This document shows, piece after piece, positions 18,549 to 28,722 of a stretch of 64,000 bases of DNA. Each line of letters starts with the position of its first letter. Position 1 is the first letter of the stretch. The stretch comes from Candidatus Pelagibacterales bacterium (lineage in GTDB: Bacteria; Pseudomonadota; Alphaproteobacteria; TMED109), in assembly GCA_002715505.1 (NCBI GenBank), contig PAZF01000017.1:81630-145629 (forward strand), read 5' to 3'. Position numbers and translations under genes: made by a program. The notes below the pieces were generated by a model that was given only the letters and a program-made list of their open reading frames with translations, did no database searches and was not told where the DNA came from.

Positions 18549-20207
18549 ATGACTATAAATTTAACACAACCAACAAATGAAAAACTCAAGCCACGCATTA
18601 CTGTAATTGGAGTAGGTGGTGCAGGATGTAATGCTGTAAATAATATGATTGAAGCACATCTTGAGGGAGTAGAGTTTTTAGTTGCTAACACTGATGCTCA
18701 ATCCCTAGCTAACTCATTAACAGAAAGAAGAGTTCAGCTTGGTGCAAAAAAAACCAGAGGCTTAGGAGCAGGAGCAAAACCAGAGGTGGGAAGAGAAGCT
18801 GCTGATGAGTCATTATCAGAGGTTATGGATCAGTTGGAAGGAACTCACATGTTATTTGTTACAGCAGGAATGGGCGGTGGAACTGGAACAGGTGCAGCTC
18901 CCATAATAGCTGAAGCATCTAGAGAAAGGGGAATACTTACAGTCGGAGTTGTAACAAAACCTTTTGATTACGAAGGAATGAGAAGAATGAAAATAGCAGA
19001 TGAAGGAATAAAAAATTTAGCAAAATCTGTAGATACTCTTATTATTATTCCTAATCAAAATCTTTTCAAGGTTGCTAATAAAGATACAACTTTTACAGAA
19101 GCTTTTAAGATGGCAGATGAAGTGCTTTATAATGGAATTAAGGGAGTGACTGATTTAATTGTAAGGCAAGGAAAAATTAATTTAGATTTTGCAGATATTC
19201 AAACAGTAATGTTAGAAATGGGTAAAGCCATGATGGGAACTGGAGAGGCTTCTGGAGAAGATAGAGCCATAAAAGCTGCAGAATTTGCAATAGCTAATCC
19301 TCTTTTAGATGATACTTCTATATCTAATGCTAAAGGTGTTATTATTAATATATCTGGTGAGGATGTAAAATTATATGAAATGGACGAAATAGCAGCTCAT
19401 ATTAAACAACAATGTAAAGAAGATGTTAATCTAATCATAGGGCACACTATTGATAATGTTGGAGAAGGTATAATTAGAGTTTCATTGCTAGCATCAGGAA
19501 TAAATAATACTAATTTTTCTATAGAAGCTGATGACACCAATGATTCAGAAATTTCAAATAAATTTCTGAAACCTAGACTTGTATCAATTAGAAAAGAAGA
19601 AAAGAATAGAAACTTGGATGAAAAAAATACTACAAGTAATACTCAGTCTGATTTAGAGGATTTTTTAGCTAAAGAAAATGTTGATAATATAACAGAGGAG
19701 AAAACATTAAAAAATAATACTTCTCACTTAGAAGAAAAGAGTGATGATTTTTTTATACCTCAGGAAGAAGTAAATCCTAAAAAACCAGTAGGAGAAAAAG
19801 TTGACCCCTTCAAAGAAGCAGATTTATTAAATGCCAATATAAATGATCATCAAATAGATGAAAATACAGCTGAAGATAGTTCTTCTGTCAGCTTAATATC
19901 CAGACTTTCTAATGTTAAAAATAAAGCAATAAATGTTGGAACAAAAGCTTTTTCGATGGTTAGTGAGGTTGCTAATAAATCATTTGATAGCAAAAATGAG
20001 AATACAGAAGAGATAAATAAAACTATTGACCGTGAAAGAAACTTAGATGTTAGCAACGAAAGAATAGAGCCATCTTTTCTAGATAATAACAGTGAAGAAA
20101 AAAGTTTTAATTCTCCAGCAGGATATGATGATGTTGTTAATAGTAGTTTGCCATTAGATGAGAACAAAATGAGTATTCCATCTTTCTTAAGAAGAAATAG
20201 GGATTAG
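18549..20207 (+). CDS. ftsZ: Cell division protein FtsZ
   Basis: Tubulin-like GTPase forming the Z ring. [11 protein letters not shown] and the GTP signature [12 protein letters not shown] (about residues 107-118), VTKPF and IIIPNQNL are present. The globular domain ends near residue 320; a long, acidic, low-complexity linker of about 215 residues follows, and the conserved tail [10 protein letters not shown] (last ten residues) binds FtsA. Long linkers are common in Alphaproteobacteria, making the total 552 residues. No clear terminator is seen before lpxC. Confidence 0.99.
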   Translation: MTINLTQPTNEKLKPRITVIGVGGAGCNAVNNMIEAHLEGVEFLVANTDAQSLANSLTERRVQLGAKKTRGLGAGAKPEVGREAADESLSEVMDQLEGTHMLFVTAGMGGGTGTGAAPIIAEASRERGILTVGVVTKPFDYEGMRRMKIADEGIKNLAKSVDTLIIIPNQNLFKVANKDTTFTEAFKMADEVLYNGIKGVTDLIVRQGKINLDFADIQTVMLEMGKAMMGTGEASGEDRAIKAAEFAIANPLLDDTSISNAKGVIINISGEDVKLYEMDEIAAHIKQQCKEDVNLIIGHTIDNVGEGIIRVSLLASGINNTNFSIEADDTNDSEISNKFLKPRLVSIRKEEKNRNLDEKNTTSNTQSDLEDFLAKENVDNITEEKTLKNNTSHLEEKSDDFFIPQEEVNPKKPVGEKVDPFKEADLLNANINDHQIDENTAEDSSSVSLISRLSNVKNKAINVGTKAFSMVSEVANKSFDSKNENTEEINKTIDRERNLDVSNERIEPSFLDNNSEEKSFNSPAGYDDVVNSSLPLDENKMSIPSFLRRNRD

Positions 20208-20277
20208 TTCATGTATATGTAATATTTGTAATAAAACGTTACTAGATTTTTTATTTTAAATAATTATTCTGTACTTC

Positions 20278-21198
20278 ATGAAGAATAATTATAAAGTACT
20301 ACAGCGCACTATAGCTAAACCTATTAGCTTCTCAGGAATAGGTCTTCACTCTGGAGACTTGTGTAACATTACATTAAAACCTGCAGATCCAGACACTGGT
20401 ATAGTATTTATAAGAAAGGATTTAGAGAATAACAATATAATTCCTGCTGATTATAGATATATTTTTAAAAGTAATTTATGTACAACCTTAAAGGCTTATA
20501 ATTCTGATGCAAAAGTAATTACTGTTGAGCATTTATTAGCAGCTATTAAAGGTAATGGAATTGATAATTTAAAAATAGAGCTTGATTCAAAAGAAATTCC
20601 AATTTTAGATGGTTCTTCCAAAGATTTCGATATTATAATTAAAAATGTTAGTACTGTAGAGCAAAAAAATAAATATAAAAAATATCTAATTATTAAGAAT
20701 AAAGTTCAAGTTAAAAATAAAAATAGTACCTTTGAAATAACCCCTAGTAATAATTTTGAAATTAATTGCACTGTAAATTTTCCTGATCCTATAGGAATAC
20801 AAGAAGTTTCGCTTGGTAAAAACTTGCTAGATATTTATAACAATGTTAAAGATGCCAAGACATTTTGTTTTTATGAAGATATAGAAACTATGAAAAAAAA
20901 TGGACTTGCAAAAGGCGGTAGTTTAAAAAATGCCATTGTAATTAAAGATGGAAAAATATTAAATTCTAACTTTAAATATAAGTATGATTATTTTGCCAAA
21001 CACAAAATATTAGATATAATTGGAGATCTCTCTTTAATGGGTTTAAATATTGTAGGTAATTTATCAGTTTATTATCCTGGGCATGAGCTAAATAGGTTAG
21101 GTATGCAACAAATATTTTCAAATTATAATAATTTTAGTATATATCAATATAATAAAAGTAAAGAATTCATATCTCAAGAAAATATACTTATGGCTTAA
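20278..21198 (+). CDS. lpxC: UDP-3-O-acyl-N-acetylglucosamine deacetylase LpxC
   Basis: Zinc deacetylase, the committed step of lipid A synthesis, so an LPS outer membrane is inferred. SGIGLHSGD at the N-terminus, TVEHLLAAIKGNGID (zinc His), EIPILDGSS, HKILDIIGDLSLMG (zinc His and Asp) and YYPGHELNR (catalytic His) are all intact. Length is 306 residues. The 70-bp gap after ftsZ has no convincing promoter, so it may be read from the dcw operon. It converges on the ETF-QO gene 17 bp away. Confidence 0.96.
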   Translation: MKNNYKVLQRTIAKPISFSGIGLHSGDLCNITLKPADPDTGIVFIRKDLENNNIIPADYRYIFKSNLCTTLKAYNSDAKVITVEHLLAAIKGNGIDNLKIELDSKEIPILDGSSKDFDIIIKNVSTVEQKNKYKKYLIIKNKVQVKNKNSTFEITPSNNFEINCTVNFPDPIGIQEVSLGKNLLDIYNNVKDAKTFCFYEDIETMKKNGLAKGGSLKNAIVIKDGKILNSNFKYKYDYFAKHKILDIIGDLSLMGLNIVGNLSVYYPGHELNRLGMQQIFSNYNNFSIYQYNKSKEFISQENILMA

Positions 21199-21215
21199 TT
21201 ATAAGTAACAATTTG

Positions 21216-22847
21216 TTACATTCCTGAATAATTAGGTCCATCTCCACCTTCAGGAGGAACCCAATTAATATTTTGCCCAGGGTCTTTTATGTCACAAGTT
21301 TTACAATGAAGACAATTTTGGAAATTAATTTGTAAAGAAAAATTGCTGTTATTAGATTCTACTATCTCATAAACATTCGCTGGACAATATCTTGTTTCAG
21401 GAGAATCAAAAAGTTCTAGGTTATTATTTATTGGTACGTTTTTATCTTTTAAAACTAAATGACAAGGCTGATCTTCTTTATGATTTGTTCCTGAAAAGGA
21501 TAGGTTGGTTAAAAGATCAAAGCTAAACTTGTTATCATGTTTAGGATAACTTATTTTTTTAGAATTTTTTTTCATTTTTAGAGACTTATTATCTTTCTTT
21601 TTATGTGATAGTGTCCATGGAACTTTTCCTCTAAAAATTTTTTGATCTATAAAAGTATTAATTAGCCCAGGAAAAAGACCATATTTAAATCCAGGCCTTA
21701 CATTTCTTACTTTATATAATTCATGGTAAACTGAACTTCTTTTAAAATTAGTACAATAATTTGTTAATTCTTTTTTATGCTTATCTTCTTGCTTAGCCTC
21801 AAAATAAGATATAGCAGCAAGTATTCCAGAACTAATAGCCGTATGCGTACCCTTAATCTTCAGAACATTCAATGTACCAGCCTCACATCCTAACATTACT
21901 CCACCAGGAAAGCTTAATCTTGGTAAAGATTGAATTCCCCCTTCATTTAATGCTCTAGCTCCATAAGATATCCTTTTCCCATTTTTTAAATAGCTTGATA
22001 TTTTAGGGTGTAATTTAAAATTCTGAAACTCTCTATACGGGCTTAAGTAAGGGTTTGTATAATCTAATCCTACTACAAAACCTAAAGATACAGTGTTTTC
22101 TGTCAGTTTATACAAAAATGAACCCCCGTATGCATTGTTATAAAGCGGCCAGCCTATTGTGTGAATAACTGATCCTAAAGGCAAACTATTATCATTTAAC
22201 TCCCATAATTCTTTAATTCCTATAGCATAAGTTTGAAATTTATTTTTTTCATACAATTGAAACCTTTCAATCAATTGTTTACCTAAATGCCCTCTACATC
22301 CTTCGGCAAAAAAGGTTTGATTTGCTTTTAAGGCTATTGATGGTTCATATTGGCTAGATTTTTCACCATTTTTTAAAACTCCCTTTTCTCCACTTAAAAC
22401 ACCTGTCACTTTACCATCGTCGTTATAAATAATTTCTTTAGCTGTAAAGCCAGGAAATATATCAACCCCAATATTTTCAGCATGTTGTCCTAACCATTTA
22501 CATAGATTACCTAGGCTGATGATAAAGTTATCATCATTTTTCATCTCACCTGGTAAAATAAAATTTGGTAATTTAACATAATTATTCTTTGTTAAAAAAA
22601 AGAAATCTTCTTTAGTAACTCTTGTATTTATTGGAGCATTTAACTCTTTCCAGTTAGGTAAAAGCTCATTCAAAGAACCTGGCTCAAGTATAGCACCTGA
22701 TAAAATATGAGATCCTACTTCTGCACCTTTTTCTATTATACAAACGGATATTTCTGATGAGAGCTGTTTAAGTTTTATTGCAGCAGAAAGCCCAGCTGGC
22801 CCTGCTCCAACAATCACCACGTCATAATGCATCTCTTCATATGTCAT
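21216..22847 (-). CDS. Electron transfer flavoprotein-ubiquinone oxidoreductase
   Basis: Membrane-associated iron-sulfur flavoprotein that passes electrons from ETF (fatty acid, amino acid and dimethylglycine/sarcosine type oxidations) to ubiquinone. The N-terminal FAD motif is DVVIVGAGPAGLSAAIKL; IEKGAEVGSHILSGA follows. The C-terminal 4Fe-4S ligands are visible as RYCPANVYE and NCLHCKTCDIKDPGQNINW. Length is 543 residues, normal. It lies on the strand opposite to the dcw cluster, downstream of the HisN-type gene with a 17-bp gap. No ETF subunit genes are in the window. Confidence 0.96.
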   Translation of the reverse strand: MTYEEMHYDVVIVGAGPAGLSAAIKLKQLSSEISVCIIEKGAEVGSHILSGAILEPGSLNELLPNWKELNAPINTRVTKEDFFFLTKNNYVKLPNFILPGEMKNDDNFIISLGNLCKWLGQHAENIGVDIFPGFTAKEIIYNDDGKVTGVLSGEKGVLKNGEKSSQYEPSIALKANQTFFAEGCRGHLGKQLIERFQLYEKNKFQTYAIGIKELWELNDNSLPLGSVIHTIGWPLYNNAYGGSFLYKLTENTVSLGFVVGLDYTNPYLSPYREFQNFKLHPKISSYLKNGKRISYGARALNEGGIQSLPRLSFPGGVMLGCEAGTLNVLKIKGTHTAISSGILAAISYFEAKQEDKHKKELTNYCTNFKRSSVYHELYKVRNVRPGFKYGLFPGLINTFIDQKIFRGKVPWTLSHKKKDNKSLKMKKNSKKISYPKHDNKFSFDLLTNLSFSGTNHKEDQPCHLVLKDKNVPINNNLELFDSPETRYCPANVYEIVESNNSNFSLQINFQNCLHCKTCDIKDPGQNINWVPPEGGDGPNYSGM

Positions 22848-22864
22848 AATGTTAAGAATAGTGT

Positions 22865-23647
22865 TTATAAAAATTTTTGCAATTTTTTTAGCAAAGTATT
22901 GTGTATAGTAGGATTGTTAGCTGCACAAATAGTATCATTTGAACCAACTTTTTTTCCATCCCACGTAGTTATAATACCTCCTGCCATACGAATTATAGGC
23001 TCCACAGCTGCCACGTCCCATATTTTAATGTCTTTTTCTATAACAGCGTCAATTATACCTTCTGCACATCTAAGATATCCAATAACATCAGTGCCCCACC
23101 TAATGAAATTGCATTTATTAAATATAGTTTTTTTTAAATCATTGAAGTTATTGAACATATTAGGGTCAGTACATGCTATAGTAGCATCCGATAAATTCAT
23201 AATATTAGATGTATTTATTTTTTTTTTATTTAAAAAAGAAGCGTTATGATTATTCCAATATCTTTCCTTTAATATTGGCTGATCAACTAAACCTAAAATT
23301 ATATCGTCCTTATATTTTAAGGAAACCATAAACCCAAAAAGAGGTATTCCTGAAGCGAAAGCTTTTGTTCCATCTATAGGATCAATTATCCAGGTAAAAT
23401 CTGAACCTTTGTTAGTAAATCCTTTTTCTTCTCCTAAAATGTTATGAGAAGGAAATTTTGAAAAAATAGCTTTTCTGACAATGTTCTCTATTTTAATATC
23501 AATATTAGTAACTAGTTCTTTTCTTTTATTAGAGTTTTTAAAGGTTTTCTTGAGCTTTTTAGATTTATAATGTTTAAAAAGTATCTTGCCAGCCTCATCA
23601 GCAAGATAATGAGCAAAAGATAAGTACTTTTTATTTTCTAAAATCAT
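22865..23647 (-). CDS. hisN: Inositol monophosphatase family protein, probable histidinol-phosphatase HisN
   Basis: Mg2+-dependent phosphatase of the IMPase superfamily; 260 residues. Metal-binding motifs: GEEKGF, WIIDPIDGTKAFASG (about residues 84-98) and WDVAAVEPIIRMAGG. The DGTKAF variant and LGLVDQPILKERYW resemble the HisN subgroup, which dephosphorylates histidinol phosphate in histidine synthesis. SuhB- or CysQ-like activity cannot be excluded by eye. It starts only 19 bp from the divergent bamD gene. Confidence 0.88.
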   Translation of the reverse strand: MILENKKYLSFAHYLADEAGKILFKHYKSKKLKKTFKNSNKRKELVTNIDIKIENIVRKAIFSKFPSHNILGEEKGFTNKGSDFTWIIDPIDGTKAFASGIPLFGFMVSLKYKDDIILGLVDQPILKERYWNNHNASFLNKKKINTSNIMNLSDATIACTDPNMFNNFNDLKKTIFNKCNFIRWGTDVIGYLRCAEGIIDAVIEKDIKIWDVAAVEPIIRMAGGIITTWDGKKVGSNDTICAANNPTIHNTLLKKLQKFL

Positions 23648-23666
23648 TATATTATTATTTATTTAT

Positions 23667-24467
23667 ATGTATAAAAATATGCCATTACTTTATAAATACA
23701 AATTATTTTTTTTAAAGCTTATTGTAACTCTTCTATTAACTATAATTTTCTCTTGCTCAGGTAATAAGAAAAAAGAAATAGTATATGAAGAAAGAAGCTT
23801 GAGCGTTATTTACAATAGTGCATTAGTAAAACTTAAGAGTAAAAATTATGATGACGCTATTCTTGAATTTGATGAAGTAGAGAGACAACATCCTTATTCT
23901 GTTTGGGCTAGAAAGTCTATACTGATGTCATCATATTCTAGCTATAAAAATAGAGATTTTATAAAAGCAGAGGTTAATTTGAAAAGGTATATAGGATTAT
24001 ATCCTGCCTCTAATTTAGTACCCTATGCCCAATATCTATTAGCAATGTGCTATTACGATCAAATAATTGATAATAAAAGGGATCAGACTGCAGTAAGTAA
24101 TGCTTATCAAACTTTTAAACTAATACTTGATAGGTATCCTGATACTGCATATGCAAAAGATTCTTATTATAAACTGATTTTTTTAGAAGATATCATGGCA
24201 GCTAAAGAAATGAATATAGCGAAAACTTATTTTTCATTAAAAAAATATATAGCAGCTGCTAAAAGGTTTAAAAATATTGTTAATAATTATCAAACCACTT
24301 CTTTTGTTCCAGAAGCATTGCATAGGTTGGTTGAAGTTTATTTAATATTAGGAGTTACTGAGGAAGCTTTGCTTAATGCACGGGTATTAGGACATAACTT
24401 TCCTGATAGTAAGTGGTATAAATACAGTTATAAATTATTAGAAGAAAAAAAACTTTTAAATAAATGA
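23667..24467 (+). CDS. bamD: Outer membrane assembly lipoprotein BamD
   Basis: BAM complex subunit for insertion of beta-barrel proteins. The signal peptide ends in a lipobox, IIFSC, with the lipidated Cys at about residue 30, followed by five TPR-like repeats (YNSALVKLKSKNYDDAILEF is the first). Length is 266 residues. ATG 23667 is used; ATG 23679 is equally possible and leaves a shorter signal peptide. Position ahead of recN and ligA is conserved in Alphaproteobacteria, where it usually follows lpxC directly. It overlaps recN by 4 nt. Confidence 0.93.
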   Translation: MYKNMPLLYKYKLFFLKLIVTLLLTIIFSCSGNKKKEIVYEERSLSVIYNSALVKLKSKNYDDAILEFDEVERQHPYSVWARKSILMSSYSSYKNRDFIKAEVNLKRYIGLYPASNLVPYAQYLLAMCYYDQIIDNKRDQTAVSNAYQTFKLILDRYPDTAYAKDSYYKLIFLEDIMAAKEMNIAKTYFSLKKYIAAAKRFKNIVNNYQTTSFVPEALHRLVEVYLILGVTEEALLNARVLGHNFPDSKWYKYSYKLLEEKKLLNK

Positions 24468-26140
24468 TAAAACTTATCTTTATTAAAAATATTGTCTTAA
24501 TAGAAACTTTAAAAATTGATTTTGAAAAAGGATTGACAGTTTTCTCAGGAGAAACCGGCGCCGGAAAATCTGTTCTATTGCATTGTATTAGTTTAGCCAC
24601 TGGAAGAAGATCAGACATAAGTTTTTTAAGGAAAGGTGTAAATGAAGGCAGTGTGACTGTTGAATTTAATATAGAAAATAATATAGCATTAAAAGATGTA
24701 TTGCATGAGCAAGGAATTAGTATAGATAATAATCAAATCTTTTTGAGGCGAGTGTTATACAAAGATGGTAAAAGTAAAGCTTTTATAAATGATAACCCTG
24801 TAACTGTAGGGTTTTTAAAAAAAATAGGAGCTTCCTTAATAGAATTACATGGGCAGAACGAAAAAATAGGACTTTTAGATCCCGGAACACATATTAAACT
24901 TTTAGACAAATATGGAGAAAACTTAGAACTTCTTTTAGAAGTAGAAAAAAAATATGATAATTATGAAAAACTTTCTCAGATTTATTTTAATGCAAAAGAA
25001 TTGGATAAGAATAAGGAAAAATATGCAACAGAACTTAAAAATAATATCAGTTTATTAAAAAAGCTAGATTTAAAAGAAGACGAAGAAAAAAAATTAAAAG
25101 CAAAAAAGTCTTTTCTTATGCAGTACGAAAAAATATTTAAGATAATAAATAATGTCTATTTTTTACTAAATGATGATAACAGTAGCCTAAGCAGTGACTT
25201 ATCAAGTAATGCCGCTAAACTTGAAGGTATAATTGGAGAAGAAGATGATATCGATGAGCTTAAGCAAATTAACGAATCACTAAATCATATTTTAATTGAG
25301 TCTAAAGAAGTAATAAATAATATAATAAATATAAAGGAAAAGTATCACTTCGATCCAAAAGAGTTAGAAGAGATAGAGCAAAGACTATTTGATATAAATA
25401 ATTTATCAAGAAAATTTGAGGCCGAACCAGGAAATTTTAGAAAAATATTAAATTCTTTCGAAGAAAACTTAAAAAATCTTGATTATGAGGTACAAAAAAT
25501 AGATGAAATTAAAAATAAGCTTGAAAAAGCTAGAGTTAGTTATCAAAGTTCCTGTAGAAAACTTTCTGAAAAAAGAATAGCTACTTCCAAAAAGCTAGAA
25601 AATGATATTAACAAAGAACTTAAGCCACTAAAACTATTAGATGCTAATTTTAAAGTAGAATTTTTAGTTAAAGAAGAAGAGAATTGGAATAGAAATGGAT
25701 CAGAAAAAGTAAGATTTTTAGTTAGATTAAATAGGGGAACTAAAGAAGCTGAAATTCATAAAATATCATCCGGTGGAGAGTTATCTAGGCTTATGTTAGC
25801 AATTAACTTAGTATTAGCCAAAAGTATTTCTCCTAAAACTTTAGTCTTTGACGAAGTGGACAGCGGTGTTAGTGGAGCAGTTGCTGACTCTGTAGGCTCA
25901 AGACTATCAGAACTATCGAGAATGCAACAAGTTTTAGTTGTCACGCATTTGCCTCAAGTAGCATCAAGAGGCAATAATCACTACAGATCTTTTAAGTTTA
26001 ATAATGAAACAGAAACTTTTACAGGCATACAAAAATTGAATAAAGAAAAAAGAGTTGAGGAAATAGCTAAAATGATTTCTGGAGAATTTATTACAGACGA
26101 AGCTATTAAAGTTGCCAGTCAGCTCTTGGATGAAAAATAA
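24464..26140 (+). CDS. recN: DNA repair protein RecN
   Basis: SMC-like ATPase in double-strand break repair. Walker A GETGAGKS lies at about residues 29-36, ELHGQNEKIGLLD follows, then a long central coiled coil, the ABC signature ISSGGELSRLMLAI and Walker B LVFDEVDSGVSG. Length is 558 residues. It starts in an ATGA overlap with bamD and ends 6 bp before ligA, so the three form one operon. Confidence 0.97.
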   Translation: MIKLIFIKNIVLIETLKIDFEKGLTVFSGETGAGKSVLLHCISLATGRRSDISFLRKGVNEGSVTVEFNIENNIALKDVLHEQGISIDNNQIFLRRVLYKDGKSKAFINDNPVTVGFLKKIGASLIELHGQNEKIGLLDPGTHIKLLDKYGENLELLLEVEKKYDNYEKLSQIYFNAKELDKNKEKYATELKNNISLLKKLDLKEDEEKKLKAKKSFLMQYEKIFKIINNVYFLLNDDNSSLSSDLSSNAAKLEGIIGEEDDIDELKQINESLNHILIESKEVINNIINIKEKYHFDPKELEEIEQRLFDINNLSRKFEAEPGNFRKILNSFEENLKNLDYEVQKIDEIKNKLEKARVSYQSSCRKLSEKRIATSKKLENDINKELKPLKLLDANFKVEFLVKEEENWNRNGSEKVRFLVRLNRGTKEAEIHKISSGGELSRLMLAINLVLAKSISPKTLVFDEVDSGVSGAVADSVGSRLSELSRMQQVLVVTHLPQVASRGNNHYRSFKFNNETETFTGIQKLNKEKRVEEIAKMISGEFITDEAIKVASQLLDEK

Positions 26141-26146
26141 AATAAA

Positions 26147-28159
26147 ATGATCAGTAAAATAGATGCAAAAAAAAAAATAAGTGAACTTGTCGAACAAATT
26201 AATTATCATGACGAATTGTATTATAAAAAGAATTACCAAGAAATTTCAGATGAAGAATATGATAAATTAAGAAGAGAATTATTGGAGTTAGAAAAAAATT
26301 TTCCAGAAATAAAGTTAAAAAACAGTCCAAATAAAACTATAGGTAAAATTGATAATAATCAATTTAGAACAATAAAGCATAATTCACCAATGCTTTCATT
26401 AAATAATGCTTACAGTATTGATGAAGTTGAAAGTTTTTATAATAAAACTTTTAATTCCTTGAATAAAAATTTTCTTATTTTAGCTGAAACAAAAGTTGAT
26501 GGTCTTTCAGCTTCTTTAAGATATGAAAATAGAAAACTTAAAATTGGGCTTACTAGAGGTGATGGTGTAAAAGGTGAAGATATAACTAGAAATTTAGAAT
26601 TTGTAGAAGGAATAAAAAAAAAACTTCCTTCTGAATTTCCAGAAAATCTAGAAATAAGAGGAGAGATTTTTATTAAGAAAAATATTTTTGAAGAGCTTAA
26701 CAAAAAAAGAAAGGATCAAGGAAAGCCTTTATTTTCTACACCTAGAAATGCAGCAGCTGGATCTGTTAGACAATTAGATCCGGAAATTGCTAAGGAGAGA
26801 AAACTTAGTTTTTATGGTTATACTGTAATAGGAGATAAAAGTTTTTTCGGAAACTCGATCAGCAAAATTAGAGATATTTTAAAGATATTTAATTTTTCTT
26901 TAAACCATCCTGCCAAATTATGTTCCAGCTTAGATGAAATGGTAAAATTTTATAAAAAAGTAAGAGATATGAGAAGTTCATTAAACTATGATATTGATGG
27001 TATAGTTTACAAATTAGATAACATAGAAGAACAAAAAAAATTGGGACAGACTGCTAGATTTCCAAGATGGGCATTAGCTCACAAATTCCCTGCAGAAAAT
27101 GCTATTACCACTTTAAAAGAAGTTTCTTTTCAGGTTGGCAGAACAGGGACAATAACACCTGTTGCTATTTTAGGAGAGGTTACAATTGGCGGAGTTAAAA
27201 TTAATAGAGCAACTTTACATAACCAAGATGAGATAAGAAGATTAGGTTTATCTTTAGGAGATACTATTAGTATTCAGAGAGCGGGAGATGTAATTCCAAA
27301 AATTACCAGTGTTGTTAAAAAATCTATTAGGCCTGTTAAAATAATATTCCCAGAGCAATGTCCAAGTTGTGGAAGTGAACTTTATAGGCTTGAAAAAGAA
27401 GCGGCTATTAGATGTATAAATATTTCTAATTGTAAAGAACAAAATATAAGTAGCCTAGTACACTTTGTTTCCAGAAATGCTTTTGATATTCCAGGACTAG
27501 GAGAAAGACAAATTAGAATTTTTTGGAATAAAAAATTTATAAAAAACTTTTCTGATATTTTTTTATTAGAAGATAAAGTTATCAATAAAAAAATTATATT
27601 AAAAGATATAGAAGGCTTTGGAGAAAAAAGTATATCTAATTTATTTGAAGCCATTAACTCCAGAAGAAATGTTGCTTTTGATAGATTAATTTATTCTTTA
27701 GGTATTAGACATGTAGGACAGGGAATTGCTCTTATTATTTCTAGAAAATTTCAAAATATTGAAAAGTTTCTTAGTTATTTTATAGAATCTAAATCCGAAG
27801 AAAAGATAGAAGGGATAGGAGAAATAATCATTAATAGTGTAACTAGTTATTTACAAAACTCAGAAAATTTTGAAGAAATAAAGAAACTATTAAAAATAAT
27901 TAATATTAAGTATGAATCTAATATAAGCAATAAATTTACAAATAAAGTAATAGTTATTACAGGCTCTTTTCAAAGTTTTTCGAGAAAAGTTATTGAGAAA
28001 AAGTTAATTGAAAAAGGTGCAAAAATTTCCTCTAGTGTTTCTAAAAAAACAGACTTTCTATTTTGTGGAGAAGATCCAGGAAGTAAGTTGGAAAAAGCTG
28101 AGAAACTAAATATTAAGATTTTGAATTCTGAAGACGTAATAGAAGAAATTAATGATTAA
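26147..28159 (+). CDS. ligA: NAD-dependent DNA ligase LigA
   Basis: Joins DNA nicks in replication and repair. The adenylation motif is AETKVDGLSAS (active-site Lys about residue 113); a Cys4 zinc finger begins at CPSCGSELYRLE, then helix-hairpin-helix repeats and a C-terminal BRCT domain (about 590-670). Length is 670 residues, typical. Eleven consecutive A residues (26167-26177) lie within codons 7-11, so polymerase slippage there would truncate the enzyme. It is convergent with the FMN reductase gene, overlapping by 4 nt. Confidence 0.98.
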   Translation: MISKIDAKKKISELVEQINYHDELYYKKNYQEISDEEYDKLRRELLELEKNFPEIKLKNSPNKTIGKIDNNQFRTIKHNSPMLSLNNAYSIDEVESFYNKTFNSLNKNFLILAETKVDGLSASLRYENRKLKIGLTRGDGVKGEDITRNLEFVEGIKKKLPSEFPENLEIRGEIFIKKNIFEELNKKRKDQGKPLFSTPRNAAAGSVRQLDPEIAKERKLSFYGYTVIGDKSFFGNSISKIRDILKIFNFSLNHPAKLCSSLDEMVKFYKKVRDMRSSLNYDIDGIVYKLDNIEEQKKLGQTARFPRWALAHKFPAENAITTLKEVSFQVGRTGTITPVAILGEVTIGGVKINRATLHNQDEIRRLGLSLGDTISIQRAGDVIPKITSVVKKSIRPVKIIFPEQCPSCGSELYRLEKEAAIRCINISNCKEQNISSLVHFVSRNAFDIPGLGERQIRIFWNKKFIKNFSDIFLLEDKVINKKIILKDIEGFGEKSISNLFEAINSRRNVAFDRLIYSLGIRHVGQGIALIISRKFQNIEKFLSYFIESKSEEKIEGIGEIIINSVTSYLQNSENFEEIKKLLKIINIKYESNISNKFTNKVIVITGSFQSFSRKVIEKKLIEKGAKISSSVSKKTDFLFCGEDPGSKLEKAEKLNIKILNSEDVIEEIND

Positions 28160-28722
28160 GTATTTAATACTCTAGTGTACCAAAGTAATTCATCAAAAAA
28201 TAGATTAAATCTTTTATCAGCGTCTAACTCATCTGAGGGTAAACCTTTTTTATCAAAAAAGTGTGATATTTTAGGTTGATACATACCAAACTTAATAGGA
28301 GGGCAACCTAATTGAGACAGCATTGCCCTAAGGGGGCTCTGTACTCTTATTCCAGCAAAATCTCCACTAGAATAAGTACAAACACAAGAAGGCTTTCTAT
28401 TAAATTCAGAGTAATAATAGTTAAAAATATTTATTAAAGCTGGCGGAGGCATATGATTATATTCAGCACTAACTACAATAAATGCATTTGATTTTTTTAA
28501 AACTCTTTGAATTTTTTTTATATTTTCTGGAACTTTAGATTTTTGAAAGTCAGCATACCGTTTATCTAACAATGGTAGTTTAACTTCAAGAGGATCGACT
28601 ATACTAGATTTATGTCCCTTGCTTTTAATTTTTCTGTTTATAAAGTCAACGAATCTAATTCCAAGTCTTTTTTTTCTTGTTGATCCATACAGTATAGTAA
28701 AGTTATACATATTACTTTTCAT
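28156..28722 (-). CDS. NADPH-dependent FMN reductase family protein
   Basis: Flavodoxin-like fold oxidoreductase; 188 residues. FTILYGSTRKKRLG is the phosphate-binding loop for FMN, and VVSAEYNHMPPPALINIFNYY is the family's second signature. The partner substrate is unknown; relatives include azoreductases, chromate reductases and NAD(P)H-quinone reductases. I chose ATG 28722 because it makes a 4-nt ATGA overlap with the upstream aminopeptidase gene. Longer in-frame starts at 28734 and 28749 and a shorter one at 28710 exist. Confidence 0.86.
   Translation of the reverse strand: MKSNMYNFTILYGSTRKKRLGIRFVDFINRKIKSKGHKSSIVDPLEVKLPLLDKRYADFQKSKVPENIKKIQRVLKKSNAFIVVSAEYNHMPPPALINIFNYYYSEFNRKPSCVCTYSSGDFAGIRVQSPLRAMLSQLGCPPIKFGMYQPKISHFFDKKGLPSDELDADKRFNLFFDELLWYTRVLNT

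Noticed and set aside
19550..20180. Low-complexity acidic region at the 3' end of ftsZ as a possible foreign insertion
   Set aside because: Long variable linkers are normal in alphaproteobacterial FtsZ, and the conserved C-terminal tail follows in frame.
21205..21219. Perfect inverted repeat GTAACAA-T-TTGTTAC between lpxC and ETF-QO
   Set aside because: It could only form a 5-bp AT-rich stem with a 5-nt loop and is not followed by a T-run, so I do not call it a terminator.
22827..23249. 140-codon plus-strand open frame
   Set aside because: It is antisense to hisN, whose metal-binding motifs are intact, and its translation shows no domain signature.
28159..28171. Inverted repeat AGTATT-T-AATACT at the ligA / FMN reductase junction
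   Set aside because: Six-bp arms of nearly pure A/T are expected by chance in this composition, and no T-run follows.
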